Notes under the pieces: model-generated
The model's database searches: none
What the model saw: only the letters and a program-made list of their open reading frames with translations
Told to the model about the DNA's origin: nothing
Made by a program: the position numbers and the translations under genes
Shown: in pieces, positions 26,051 through 35,011 of the stretch
Layout: every line of letters starts with the position of its first letter
Numbering within the stretch: position 1 is the first letter of the stretch
Assembly (NCBI RefSeq): GCF_001877785.1
Contig: NZ_MINN01000085.1
Location: 310,001-374,000, forward strand
DNA: 64,000 bases
Source of the DNA: Rossellomorea aquimaris
GTDB taxonomy: Bacteria; Bacillota; Bacilli; Bacillales; Bacillaceae_B
Direction: 5' to 3'

Positions 26051-26911
26051 ATGAAGAAGGTCATACTGGTTATTGCCGGCTCCCTTGTCATATTGTCCGG
26101 GTGTCAGCAAGCACAAGAATGGACCCAGAATTTATTCGGTGAAAAACAGTCCGAAGAAACGAAGGACACAGAAGAAAACAGCAGCTCAGAGATGAATGAA
26201 TCCCCGGAGGTAACTCCAGGTGAGGAGGATGAAGGTGAAGTCGCGGAGGAAGAGACAGTCCCGCCCGAACTTCAGTTGGAATCACAATTCTTCAATCAAG
26301 TGAAGGTAGTGGATGGCAAGCAGGTCATTCAGAACCCTGCTAATAAGCTTGTACTTGTGAATAAGGAATTTGCTCTCGGTGAGTACAAACCGGAAGATTT
26401 AGTGCGTCCGGAAGTTCCATTCGTTTTCGGAAACGAAGATCTGGAAAAGGCACATCTCCGTGAGGAAGCTGCAAAAGCCCTGGAGCAAATGTTTGCAGCT
26501 GCGAAATCAAAACAAATCTATCTCACAGCTATTTCAGGTTATCGTTCTTATGATTACCAGGAAATGCTCTTGAATCGTGAAATTGAGCAGTTCGGCAAAG
26601 AAAAGGCCGTCATGGCCGTTGCACCTCCTGGACAAAGTGAACATCAGTCCGGACTGGCAATGGACATCTCAAGCCAAAGCAATGATTTCCAAGTGAATAT
26701 TGAATTTGCACAAACGAAAGAAGGCAAATGGCTGGCAGCCAATGCCCATAAATACGGATTTATCCTCCGCTACCCCGAAGATAAAGTCGATATTACACAA
26801 TACCAGTATGAACCTTGGCATTTCAGATACGTAGGGAAAGACGCCGCCAAAGTCATATATGAAAATGACTGGTCACTTGAAGAATACTTTAAAAATGTAA
26901 AAGAAATATAA
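26051..26911 (+). CDS. yodJ: YodJ-like VanY-family D,D-carboxypeptidase lipoprotein
   Basis: 286 residues. Signal ends in the lipobox LSGC (about residues 16-19), then a Glu/Ser-rich linker to about residue 75. The catalytic domain has the VanY/DacB zinc motif: SGYRSYDYQ, SEHQSGLAMDI (His and Asp ligands) and EPWHFRYVG (Glu base and third His). It trims the terminal D-Ala from peptidoglycan stem peptides outside the membrane. Same place as yodJ in B. subtilis. Confidence 0.93.
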   Translation: MKKVILVIAGSLVILSGCQQAQEWTQNLFGEKQSEETKDTEENSSSEMNESPEVTPGEEDEGEVAEEETVPPELQLESQFFNQVKVVDGKQVIQNPANKLVLVNKEFALGEYKPEDLVRPEVPFVFGNEDLEKAHLREEAAKALEQMFAAAKSKQIYLTAISGYRSYDYQEMLLNREIEQFGKEKAVMAVAPPGQSEHQSGLAMDISSQSNDFQVNIEFAQTKEGKWLAANAHKYGFILRYPEDKVDITQYQYEPWHFRYVGKDAAKVIYENDWSLEEYFKNVKEI

Positions 26912-26919
26912 GTGAAAGG

Positions 26920-26947
26920 CAGGAAGCTATACGCTTCCTGTTTTTTT
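26920..26947 (+). terminator. Terminator after yodJ
   Basis: CAGGAAGC / GCTTCCTG with a 5-nt loop and seven T. Confidence 0.9.
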
Positions 26948-27072
26948 ATTGCGTTAAAAGTTGCAGGGGAATTTGGGTCCCGCTGAAATAAAAAGACTTT
27001 TTCATCCCTTTTTCTCATAAACATCAATAATAAAAGAGTCTGTCCAACTGGACCTGATAGGGGGGAAGAGGG

Positions 27073-27660
27073 ATGTTTAAAGGGTTTTATATTCTGGTAA
27101 TAGGCAGCGTTCTCGTCGGTTTAGGGATTAACCTTTATTTCGTGCCCCATCACTTCCTGGACGGGGGCATGATCGGCATCGGGCTCATTTTCCACTATTG
27201 GTTTGGCTTTAAACCCGGACTCACCATCATTCTTTTAAGCATCCCGCTCTATTGTTTGGCTTTCATAAAGGACCGGCCGCTATTTTATAACAGTATCCAC
27301 GGGTTATGGCTGTCCTCGTTTATGATTGATTTTTTTCACAGATGGAAAGATTTGCACATTCTTCCGCCGTTGTTAAGCGCTTTTATCGGAGGGGCGTTTG
27401 TCGGCATCGGGATCGGATTGATGCTCAGGGCTGATTCGGCAACCGGTGGTACGGATCTACTCGCTCAGTTAATCGGCAAAAGTTCAGGGTTCAACGTAGG
27501 AAAGCTGATTTTTGTTATCGACAGTGTGGTTCTTCTAATAGGATGGTCGATCATCGGGTTGGAATCATTTTTATATTCCCTGTTCGCAATAAGTACAGTA
27601 GGTTTTTTTACGACAATTTTGACACATCATAAGGATAGTGATGGATATTCCTTTCACTAA
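27073..27660 (+). CDS. YitT family membrane protein
   Basis: 195 residues with about five membrane segments. N-terminal GINLYFVPHHFLDGGMIGIGLI and the central GIGLMLRADSATGGTDLLAQL are the YitT_membrane (DUF161) signatures. The usual C-terminal cytosolic DUF2179 domain of the longer homologues is missing, so it is a short member. Transport substrate unknown. Confidence 0.86.
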   Translation: MFKGFYILVIGSVLVGLGINLYFVPHHFLDGGMIGIGLIFHYWFGFKPGLTIILLSIPLYCLAFIKDRPLFYNSIHGLWLSSFMIDFFHRWKDLHILPPLLSAFIGGAFVGIGIGLMLRADSATGGTDLLAQLIGKSSGFNVGKLIFVIDSVVLLIGWSIIGLESFLYSLFAISTVGFFTTILTHHKDSDGYSFH

Positions 27661-27757
27661 GTTATAAAAGCTGATAGAATAAAGAAGTTATCTGATTGTC
27701 CCATCTGGATGATCGCACTTACGGTTTTGATACATAGCAATGAAAGTGGTGAAAACC

Positions 27758-29224
27758 TTGGAACAGGATAAATCAACAGATCAATCAGTCACTCAAGAAG
27801 AAAATCAAACAAGTTATTTGAAAATAAAAAAGTTCAAATTTGTGATGCTTCTCTTTTTCCTTGTATTCGCGACAGCGGGAATTACAACCTTCGCATTGGC
27901 GTTCGGGGATGAAAAGGCAGTTAATGTAGGTGTCACAGAAAGATCCGAATTTAAAAAGCTTTATGAAGCATATGATAAATTAAATGAAAATTATTATAAG
28001 GATCTTAAGGATGAAACGCTCGTCAACGGAGCAATCAACGGCATGCTCGAGAGCGTGGGAGATCCTTATTCCGATTATATGAACGAGAAAGAAGCCAAAA
28101 AGTTTCAGGAAAGCATATCATCTTCTTTTGAAGGGATCGGTGCTGAAATTCAAGAGAAGGAAGGGTATGTTTCAATCGTTTCCCCAATCAAGGGATCGCC
28201 TGCTGAAAAAGCGGGACTGCAGCCCAATGATAAGATTTTGAAGGTCGATGGAAAAAGTATACAGGGTATGTCTGTTACCGAGGCGGTTCTTTTAATCCGC
28301 GGAGAGAAAGGCACGAAGGTAACATTGACCATTCAGCGTCCAGGTCAGGAAGAATCGATGGAAGTGACAATCACAAGGGACGAGATTCCGATTGAAACGG
28401 TATACGCAGAAATGAAAGATAACGGTGTCGCTGAAATCCAAATTACAAGCTTCTCTGAAAATACCTATAAAGAATTAGTGAATGCATTGAATGAAATGCA
28501 GGATAAAGGGATGAAAAAGCTTGTATTGGATCTGAGACAGAATCCTGGGGGCCTCTTGGATCAGGCAATCAAGATCTCAAACCTTTTTGTGCCCCAGGGA
28601 GAAGTACTCTTCCAAGTCGAAGACAACAACGGTAAAGTCGAAAAATATGTGGCAGAAGACGGACAAAAAGTGAAAGTCCCAACCGCGGTCCTGGTAGATG
28701 AAGGAAGTGCGAGTGCTTCAGAAATTCTGGCTTCCGCTGTAAGTGAGTCCAATAATATCCCGCTCGTCGGTACTAAAACGTTCGGAAAAGGGACTGTCCA
28801 GACCGCAGAAGAGTTTGAGGACGGTTCGAACATGAAATTCACCACGGCTAAATGGCTGACGCCAAAAGGGAATTGGATCCATGAAAAAGGAATCAAACCT
28901 GATTACGAAGTGAAGATGCCTGATTACGCGCAGCTTCCTTATATCAACCCTGATAAAGAGCTGAAAGAAAGTGACATGTCCGAAACAGTGAAGGCGGCAG
29001 AACAAATGTTGAATGCCCTCGAATTCAATCCGGGAAATGTTGACGGCTATTACGATGAAGATACGAAAGCCGCCGTACAGAAGTTCCAGGAAAAAAATGA
29101 ACTGGATTCAACAGGCGTACTAAAAGGCGAAACAACCGTCAAACTGATGGACCAGCTCCGCCAAAAACTAAAAGAAAACGACCCTCAATTCAAAAAAGCG
29201 GTTGAGGTACTAAATAAACAATAA
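27758..29224 (+). CDS. ctpA: Carboxy-terminal processing protease (S41) with PDZ and peptidoglycan-binding domains
   Basis: 488 residues. One N-terminal membrane segment (about 27-50) after a short cytoplasmic stretch; then the S41 N-domain, a PDZ domain (SSSFEGIGAEIQEKEG...GSPAEKAGLQPNDKIL), the Ser-Lys catalytic core with the nucleophile in VDEGSASASEILASA and the lysine in KTFGKGTVQT, and a C-terminal PG_binding_1 domain (FNPGNVDGYYDEDTKAAVQKF). TTG 27758 has GGTGA 5 nt upstream; ATG 27740 lacks an RBS. In B. subtilis a Ctp gene lies in this yod neighbourhood. The PG-binding tail suggests action at the wall. Confidence 0.93.
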   Translation: MEQDKSTDQSVTQEENQTSYLKIKKFKFVMLLFFLVFATAGITTFALAFGDEKAVNVGVTERSEFKKLYEAYDKLNENYYKDLKDETLVNGAINGMLESVGDPYSDYMNEKEAKKFQESISSSFEGIGAEIQEKEGYVSIVSPIKGSPAEKAGLQPNDKILKVDGKSIQGMSVTEAVLLIRGEKGTKVTLTIQRPGQEESMEVTITRDEIPIETVYAEMKDNGVAEIQITSFSENTYKELVNALNEMQDKGMKKLVLDLRQNPGGLLDQAIKISNLFVPQGEVLFQVEDNNGKVEKYVAEDGQKVKVPTAVLVDEGSASASEILASAVSESNNIPLVGTKTFGKGTVQTAEEFEDGSNMKFTTAKWLTPKGNWIHEKGIKPDYEVKMPDYAQLPYINPDKELKESDMSETVKAAEQMLNALEFNPGNVDGYYDEDTKAAVQKFQEKNELDSTGVLKGETTVKLMDQLRQKLKENDPQFKKAVEVLNKQ

Positions 29225-29290
29225 TTTATTTAACCTCTTGGATCTTAATTGACGGGTATACTTCAGGGTACAACTAATTAAATATCAAAT

Positions 29291-29340
29291 AAAAACGCAC
29301 TGTATTTCACATTGAAATTGACAGTGCGTTTTTATTTTTA
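29291..29340 (+). terminator. Terminator after ctp gene
   Basis: AAAAACGCACTGT / ACAGTGCGTTTTT, 13-bp stem with a 17-nt loop. Confidence 0.92.
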
Positions 29341-29472
29341 TAAAAGATGTGTACAAGATTGTTGAAGAAGATCTTTATTTTAATCATTAAACTAAGAGGG
29401 TTAATGATTTTTTAATTGAATATGAATTATTAATAGACGGGAAAGACACTATAGAGTTTAAGCTTCGATACT
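29338..29472 (+). pseudogene. Decayed gene fragment
   Basis: One frame reads KDVYKIVEEDLYFNH, a single in-frame TAA, then TKRVNDFLIEYELLIDGKDT and IEFKLRY before a final stop, with no RBS or start. The composition looks protein-like on both sides of the stop, suggesting the remains of a gene. A hairpin AATCATTAA / TTAATGATT with T-run (about 29384-29414) overlaps it. The rest of 29225-29570 holds nothing else I can identify. Confidence 0.35.
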
Positions 29473-29570
29473 AATAATTGAACCACTTTTTGTGAAATGA
29501 TATTCATCTTTTACTTATAAGTAAAAAATGTTTCTCGTGACAGTATGAGCACTTAAATAGGAGGTATCAG

Positions 29571-30077
29571 ATGACAAGTAGATTCTCGGTAATGAATTTT
29601 GAAATAATAACTGAACGGCTTTACATGAATATATGGGAGGAATCAGATGCATCTTGGTATAGGAAACTTGTTGGGGAACGTGGAGTTGATAAGCTGACTC
29701 TTGAAGATGCTCGCAAACATGTTATCAGTTTACGCGATAGAGCACTGGAAAGTGGTATAGGTGCACTTACAATCCGACGCAAAGATGAAGGAGATATAAT
29801 TGGATATTGTGGATTGATTATTGGTCGTTCTACTATAGAGGAGCCGGAAATTGCTTATGAACTGTTTAAAAGAGTCCACGGAAAAGGTTATGCAACGGAA
29901 GCTGCATCAGCAATTATAGAAGCTGCGGCCGCTACTGGGCGGCAACGTCTGTGGGCAACTGTGGGATCTTGGAATATTGCTTCCTTTCGAGTTCTTGAAA
30001 AGATTGGTTTCATACGCCACCATAGTACCTGGAAAGATAATGGAGAAGAAGTTGTTTGGAACATGCGTGATCTATAG
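29571..30077 (+). CDS. GNAT acetyltransferase, RimJ/RimL-like
   Basis: 168 residues. RimJ/L-type start (FEIITERLYMNIWEESDA) and the acetyl-CoA signature VHGKGYATEAASAIIEAA followed by NIASFRVLEKIGF. AGGAGGTATCAG precedes the ATG. Base composition is more AT-rich than its neighbours and it sits between a decayed fragment and a large repeat, so it may be a recent arrival. Acceptor substrate unknown. Confidence 0.87.
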   Translation: MTSRFSVMNFEIITERLYMNIWEESDASWYRKLVGERGVDKLTLEDARKHVISLRDRALESGIGALTIRRKDEGDIIGYCGLIIGRSTIEEPEIAYELFKRVHGKGYATEAASAIIEAAAATGRQRLWATVGSWNIASFRVLEKIGFIRHHSTWKDNGEEVVWNMRDL

Positions 30078-30249
30078 ATATAAAAGATTTATTTTGCGAC
30101 ATAAACATATTCGACAAAGTATTCCACTATTGCTTGCGTTAATGGGTAGAAAGCTTTAAAAAAAGCGGCTTGGATAAAAAGTGTTTATAGACTATGTAAA
30201 AACCGAAATAATTTGTTTGTTCAAGTGTATAGTTAGTTTTAGCTCTCCC

Positions 30250-30589
30250 CAGCGGTTGATTGTAGTGCAAGACGAAGACTCCTAACCGAAAAGCGGAAGG
30301 GCTTTGCCCAGAGGCGTGTGGCATAAGACGAAGCGGCCACGAAGGCGTATTTTGCCTTCTTGGTCGGTTTGACTTATGACATGTGCCTCTAAGCCCTGCA
30401 GTTGGACAATAGAAAAGCGGAGGCTGCTTGCTCAGCCCTGACAAGCATAAGATGAATGGGCCGGAAAGGCGTTTTTTGCCTTTTGGTCCATTTAGCTTAT
30501 GACCTCGAGGGGCTAGCCGCCGGAGCTGGACAGGATGAGGCTCACGGGCTACCCACGGAAAGCGAAGTCTTGCACGGACATTAGCGGTA
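30250..30589. repeat. Modular palindromic repeat, copy 4 (with modules A and B)
   Basis: The left end (AGCGGTTGATTGTAGTGCAAG) and right end (GCGAAGTCTTGCACGGACAT) bracket a full-length module A (30289-30407) and module B (30413-30531), in the same order as copy 1. Module A folds into a long hairpin (AGGGCTT/AAGCCCT, AGAGGC/GCCTCT, CATAAG/CTTATG). The region 30078-30249 before it and 30590-30830 after it show no gene. Confidence 0.85.
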
Positions 30590-30830
30590 TTATAACCTAT
30601 ACTGAAATTATTCCTATTTAAATGACGAATTTCCCCCCGCCTTTCTCGAAAGAAAAATACGATATTTCCGTTGAGAATATGCCTTTATTTTTGAGGACTT
30701 TCCCTCGCACATAACCACGAAAGACATTCCCATAAGTTTTTTCTTTGAACACACATTTCCCTCACACTTACTTGTATAGAAGAATTCCCTAAGACCAACA
30801 ATGATGATAACAAAGTATGAGGTGATCGAA

Positions 30831-31763
30831 ATGTTTAGAAAATGGACCGCCATTCCCATCGTATTGTTAATTACATTCATCATATATGCAACGACGAATA
30901 CGTCCACGCAGCCTTCCGAAATGACTGAAATTCAAAAGCAAGCAGATGTAAAAAGCGCAAAAGAAACGGAGAAAACAAATACCATCTTTCCAATAAGTAA
31001 AGAAGAGGCAGGCAAACCCATCAATGTGCTTGTAGTCGGATCTGATCAAAGAAAAAATGAAGCAGAGAGGGCAGACGTGCTGATGGTCGCTCAATATGTA
31101 CCCAATCATCCAACACTAAAACTCATCTCGATTATGAGGGACACCTATGTGGATATCCCTGGATACGGTAAAAGTAAAATAAATCATGCCTATGCGTGGG
31201 GCGGCAATGAACTTGTAAAGAAATCACTGAAACAAAATTTTGATCTCGAAATTAATCACACCGTGAATCTTAACTTTCAAGATTTTATAAATATCATGGG
31301 AATCATTTTCCCCGAAGGTGTTCAGGTTCCCATAACCGAGGGGATGATCAGTCATTGGAAGTGGGATAAACAACCGGGCATGCAGAAGCTTAAGGGTGGA
31401 GAAATACTTCAATATGTTCGTTACCGCGGGGATGTATCCAGTGATTTCGGGAGGGTGGAAAGACAGCAGGAAATCATTGAACTTGCTGAAAAAAATATAA
31501 TGGAGCAGTTGAAATCAGGAAAGGGTATTCCCACTGCGATCGAGTTGATGCGTGATGGTTTTAAAAACGTCGAGACAACATTTTCGATTGACCAGGTTAT
31601 GAAGCACGGACTATCTTTTCTGTTTCATCCGATCGACTCCGTCGAAACCATAAGGATCCCGGTGGAAGGCAGCTACCAAAGCATCTCGAAACCTGGTGCG
31701 GGAGATGTTTTGGAAATGGATGAAACCACCAATATCCAGGCCCTGAGAGAGTTTAGTCACTAA
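30831..31763 (+). CDS. LytR-CpsA-Psr (LCP) family cell-wall glycopolymer ligase
   Basis: 310 residues. One N-terminal membrane anchor (about residues 5-20), then the extracellular LCP domain: NVLVVGSDQRKNEAERADVLMV, LISIMRDTYVDIPGYGKSKINHAYAWGG and LKGGEILQYVRYRG..DFGRVERQQ carry the Arg/Asp residues that bind the polyprenyl-pyrophosphate substrate. LCP enzymes attach teichoic acids or other polymers to peptidoglycan. GAGGTGATC (a near-ideal SD) fixes ATG 30831. Monocistronic. Confidence 0.93.
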   Translation: MFRKWTAIPIVLLITFIIYATTNTSTQPSEMTEIQKQADVKSAKETEKTNTIFPISKEEAGKPINVLVVGSDQRKNEAERADVLMVAQYVPNHPTLKLISIMRDTYVDIPGYGKSKINHAYAWGGNELVKKSLKQNFDLEINHTVNLNFQDFINIMGIIFPEGVQVPITEGMISHWKWDKQPGMQKLKGGEILQYVRYRGDVSSDFGRVERQQEIIELAEKNIMEQLKSGKGIPTAIELMRDGFKNVETTFSIDQVMKHGLSFLFHPIDSVETIRIPVEGSYQSISKPGAGDVLEMDETTNIQALREFSH

Positions 31764-31775
31764 TGCAAGGGTGGA

Positions 31776-32513
31776 TCAGGGAGGGAAGTTATCAGCGGAG
31801 TCGAGATCCAGGAAGTTCTCGATACGTTTCATTTTTCGTCCAATCAATTGATTTAAATAGTTCTTATACTTTTCATCTTCAGATTGATCATATTCATATT
31901 GAAGTATTTTTAAGTGTTCCAAGTGTTCTTGGAGGGAGCGTTCCTCACTGTCCGAACCGCCGGATTGCACTTTTCTTAGTATGACATCTACCAATTTATC
32001 ATTTGTGGCTTCAATTGTTTTGGTACCCTGCCGCACATAAATAGCTCCGTAACGCAGCTCTCCTCTCGTTACAATTGAAGTGTAAGGGACGTATCTGGGG
32101 TCGTAATCAATGATCAGCACCTGAAACCGTTTCATATTTAAAAAGGGATGGATATTACCGGTGAAAATAAAATCTTCCGTTCTATATCGAAGATACTTTG
32201 GAAGAAGGTGCTGAAGTTTATTATCAACATCCGCCTTGTCAAGAAACTCTTCCTCAGATAACCCCTTTAACTTTAATGAACCATCATCATATTGCATGAC
32301 CCCGATGATGATGCAGCCGCCTCCTGAATTGGAAATGGCCAGGACATGTTTTGCAAGTTTAGAGACTTCAATCCAGTCGGATTTGAAATCAACATAATCA
32401 GTTTCCCCAGTGTTGAGGAGCAGCAGGTCTTTCAGTGTTTCATGGGAAGGGTTCTTCAGGAAATCCCGCAGCTTTATGGGTACAATTTTTTCATAGAACA
32501 AAGAAATCCCCAC
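31776..32513 (-). CDS. AlbA_2 (Schlafen-type) domain protein
   Basis: 245 residues. The region about 38-75 (TGETDYVDFKSDW, HVLAISNSGGGCIIIGV) is the AlbA_2/Schlafen core, and GAIYVRQGTKTIEAT is its second half. No DNA-binding helicase or HTH domain follows; the C-terminal 70 residues are charged coiled helix. The start is GTG 32513 or TTG 32501 (GGGTGGGG favours the latter). Function unknown; relatives act in nucleic-acid binding or RNA cleavage. Confidence 0.8.
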   Translation of the reverse strand: MGISLFYEKIVPIKLRDFLKNPSHETLKDLLLLNTGETDYVDFKSDWIEVSKLAKHVLAISNSGGGCIIIGVMQYDDGSLKLKGLSEEEFLDKADVDNKLQHLLPKYLRYRTEDFIFTGNIHPFLNMKRFQVLIIDYDPRYVPYTSIVTRGELRYGAIYVRQGTKTIEATNDKLVDVILRKVQSGGSDSEERSLQEHLEHLKILQYEYDQSEDEKYKNYLNQLIGRKMKRIENFLDLDSADNFPP

Positions 32514-32671
32514 CCTTCGATTAGGAGTTAATGCAGACTGGACATTTCACTTTCTACTATTATATAGCTTTCCGGTGTGCCGTTAGAACAATCAGTTCAA
32601 TGTCATTGTATTTGGGTCATGTTTTATATAAAATGGAGGGATGTAGATTGCAGTAAAAGTGGGGAGGAACA

Positions 32672-33601
32672 ATGGTGAAGAAAGAAGTATATATCTTATC
32701 CGGGTTTCTTGGAAGTGGAAAAACAACATTATTGAAACATGTACTTCAGGCGTTAAAAGATGAAAATAAAAAACCCGCTGTTTTGATGAATGAACTGGGA
32801 AGCGTGTCGATTGACAGTGATGCCGTGGAGGAAGATACATCCATGAGAGAACTTCTGGACGGATGTATCTGCTGTACCATTTCAGATAAACTGGAAGCAC
32901 AGTTACAGGATCTTCTGGTCAACGAACAATTTGATGTGCTGATAATTGAAACAACAGGAGCCGCACACCCCGTCGAAGTAGTGGATTCCATCCTGTCCCC
33001 ATTATTTGCTGACAGGTTTGAGTTCAAAGGGATCATAACGGTAGTGGACGGCAAGCAATGGAAGGAACGTTCACAATTCAGTCCTTCAGTATTGCACCTT
33101 ATGAGGGAACAGATCCGACATGCACAGTTTATCATTGCGAATAAAATGGATCTCCTGACTGAAATGGAGCAGGGAATGTTCATTTACGAATTACAACAGC
33201 TTAATAACCGGGCTAAAGTATATATGACCAACTATGCGAAAGTCTCGATGAAAGATATCTTTTCAGCGGCACCCGAAATAGAAATGGAGGGTTATGACAA
33301 GGCATCAATAGGCAAGCATCTTTCCCTGCAGGCGGTGGTTTACACGTTCAAAGGGGAAATAGATGGAGAAGAGTTTGAGGAGTGGGTTAGAAAGCAGCCC
33401 GATACCATCTACAGAATGAAAGGATATATCCCGCTCAAAGGAAAAAAATATCCGGCGATGTTTCAATATTCATATGGGATGCCCCTGTTTATGCAGGCTG
33501 ATATGAAATACAAAACCAATTTTGTGATAATCGGTGAAGAATTATCTAAATCAGATATTTTACAGTCACTCCAAGCGATAGATCACATTCAAAAAAAATG
33601 A
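32672..33601 (+). CDS. CobW/COG0523 family GTPase (metal chaperone)
   Basis: 309 residues. P-loop GFLGSGKTT at 11-19, the metal-binding CxCC motif GCICC at 64-68, Walker B/GIETTG-type switch (IIETTGAAHP), and NKMD as G4. COG0523 GTPases deliver zinc or another metal to client enzymes. No clear Zur operator is visible upstream, so zinc control cannot be claimed. GGGGAGGAACA precedes the ATG. Confidence 0.92.
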   Translation: MVKKEVYILSGFLGSGKTTLLKHVLQALKDENKKPAVLMNELGSVSIDSDAVEEDTSMRELLDGCICCTISDKLEAQLQDLLVNEQFDVLIIETTGAAHPVEVVDSILSPLFADRFEFKGIITVVDGKQWKERSQFSPSVLHLMREQIRHAQFIIANKMDLLTEMEQGMFIYELQQLNNRAKVYMTNYAKVSMKDIFSAAPEIEMEGYDKASIGKHLSLQAVVYTFKGEIDGEEFEEWVRKQPDTIYRMKGYIPLKGKKYPAMFQYSYGMPLFMQADMKYKTNFVIIGEELSKSDILQSLQAIDHIQKK

Positions 33602-33632
33602 AAGGGGCCGGCCGCTATGCGGCTGCCCCTTA
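33602..33632. terminator. GC-rich hairpin between convergent genes
   Basis: AGGGGCCGGCCGC / GCGGCTGCCCCT with a 3-nt loop. Very stable, but the T-run is short. Confidence 0.7.
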
Positions 33633-33636
33633 CATC

Positions 33637-33882
33637 TTAATGATTGCTTTCCCCGAACTTCTTGAAAGTCATTTCATCTTCCACAAGTCCGCATGCGGCA
33701 CATTGTACCTTTAATTCAGGTCCGTTATAGGCAAGATGAAAAGGATCAAGATGACCTTCCTCATATTGCTGGACAACTTGTCCTGACTGGGGATCCAGTT
33801 TCACGCTTTGCGGAACTTGCTGGATGATATTGAACCTAGTGCGGTTCGTCCGGCAATTCGGACAACGATATGGTGTAGTCAT
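33637..33882 (-). CDS. Small zinc-ribbon protein
   Basis: 81 residues. CPNC near the N-terminus and CAAC near the C-terminus are well placed to form a zinc ribbon; between them is a Gln-rich loop (FNIIQQVPQSVKLDPQSGQV). AAAGGTGATT puts the start at 33882. No family recognised beyond zinc ribbon. Confidence 0.78.
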   Translation of the reverse strand: MTTPYRCPNCRTNRTRFNIIQQVPQSVKLDPQSGQVVQQYEEGHLDPFHLAYNGPELKVQCAACGLVEDEMTFKKFGESNH

Positions 33883-33951
33883 AACAATCACCTTTCTTTG
33901 TTTTTTTCTAGTATGTTCAATTGGATAATATTTATGTAAAGGAGTATGAAC

Positions 33952-34227
33952 ATGAATACTGCTGCCTATCAAGTTTTACTCAAAGAGTACAGTTCCGTTT
34001 GGAAAAACAGGGATTTATTTGATGAAAATCAGTCGCCGGAACAAATCCTGAAAGAAGCCATCAAACGCGAGCTCCTTGACCAAAACAGCCACCCGCGTGT
34101 CAGGAAGCCGATATCAGAAAAATACATATCCGCTTCCAAACGTATTCTCGAATCCGGCTTATCATCGGAGTCTAAGGTGGAACTGCTTGATCTACACATA
34201 CAAATGATCGATCAACTGAAAGGGTAA
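33952..34227 (+). CDS. Small helical protein of unknown function
   Basis: 91 residues, charged and alpha-helical (EQILKEAIKRELLDQNSHPR, SKRILESGLSSESKVELLD). AAAGGAG is 7 nt before ATG 33952 (ATG 33946 is too close). Divergent from the zinc-ribbon gene; no family recognised. Confidence 0.75.
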   Translation: MNTAAYQVLLKEYSSVWKNRDLFDENQSPEQILKEAIKRELLDQNSHPRVRKPISEKYISASKRILESGLSSESKVELLDLHIQMIDQLKG

Positions 34228-34340
34228 TCATCTGCAGATCCTTTAAATTCAGATTATTTCGTTTCGAGACTTTTTTCTTTTCTTCATACCCTTGAAGGTA
34301 TATAATACAACATAGATTATTGAAAAAAGGATGATGCAGA

Positions 34341-34703
34341 ATGCTTCTGTTTATTACTTTAGCTATATTCAGCGTTCTTATATATATGGTGTACTATCGT
34401 TATGCACCCGTTCGTGTCAAAGAAATGAGCGATAAGGAACTGCGTGACTGCCATATTATACTCGACGTCCGGGATTATCAGGATTCATATAAATCAAACT
34501 GCAACCAGGCGCTGGCCATCCCTTGCGGCTACTTAAAGCGTTATTATCATGAGATTCCACAAGGACCGCTTGTCGTGATCGGCAGTTCTTCTGTCGAGTG
34601 CAATGTGAGTGTGAGACAATTAAAAAGTTTAGGATTCAATGTAGTGGGATATATAAGTGCAGTAAGGAAACAACCATGCAAGGAAAGCTTGTCTATGGGA
34701 TGA
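34341..34703 (+). CDS. Membrane-anchored rhodanese-like protein without catalytic Cys
   Basis: 120 residues. N-terminal membrane segment (1-18), then a short rhodanese fold (HIILDVRDYQDSYKS, PLVVIGSSSVECNVSVRQLK, LGFNVVGY). The loop where active rhodaneses have C-x5-R reads IGSSSVEC, so the catalytic cysteine position appears to be Gly/Ser; the later Cys is out of register. Probably a binding rather than a sulfurtransferase domain. Confidence 0.8.
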   Translation: MLLFITLAIFSVLIYMVYYRYAPVRVKEMSDKELRDCHIILDVRDYQDSYKSNCNQALAIPCGYLKRYYHEIPQGPLVVIGSSSVECNVSVRQLKSLGFNVVGYISAVRKQPCKESLSMG

Positions 34704-34726
34704 AATACCCTGTGTATTTGAAACGG

Positions 34727-34761
34727 TTTTGTAATATCCGTTACAAAAGGACCTGCTTTTT
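34727..34761 (+). terminator. Weak terminator-like hairpin
   Basis: TTTTGTAA / TTACAAAA with a 6-nt loop, followed 9 nt later by seven T. The remaining 34762-35011 shows no other feature. Confidence 0.5.
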
Positions 34762-35011
34762 TTGGGTGTCAACATTGATTTTTCGGTAAATTTTAGAGCT
34801 GTGAGACAAAATATTCATTTGCCGGAAATGTAAGTTAATCTAGTGATTCCTTTATTTATAATAGATTTCGAGTTTGATGGATGAATTGTTTTTCAAAACT
34901 GAACAATTCAAACACAATTACCATTTCCTCCCGTAAATGTAACAGAAAAAGGGTGTTATGATGAATGTGCAGCAAGAAAACAACACATTCATTAAGGAGG
35001 AATTCATCTTT

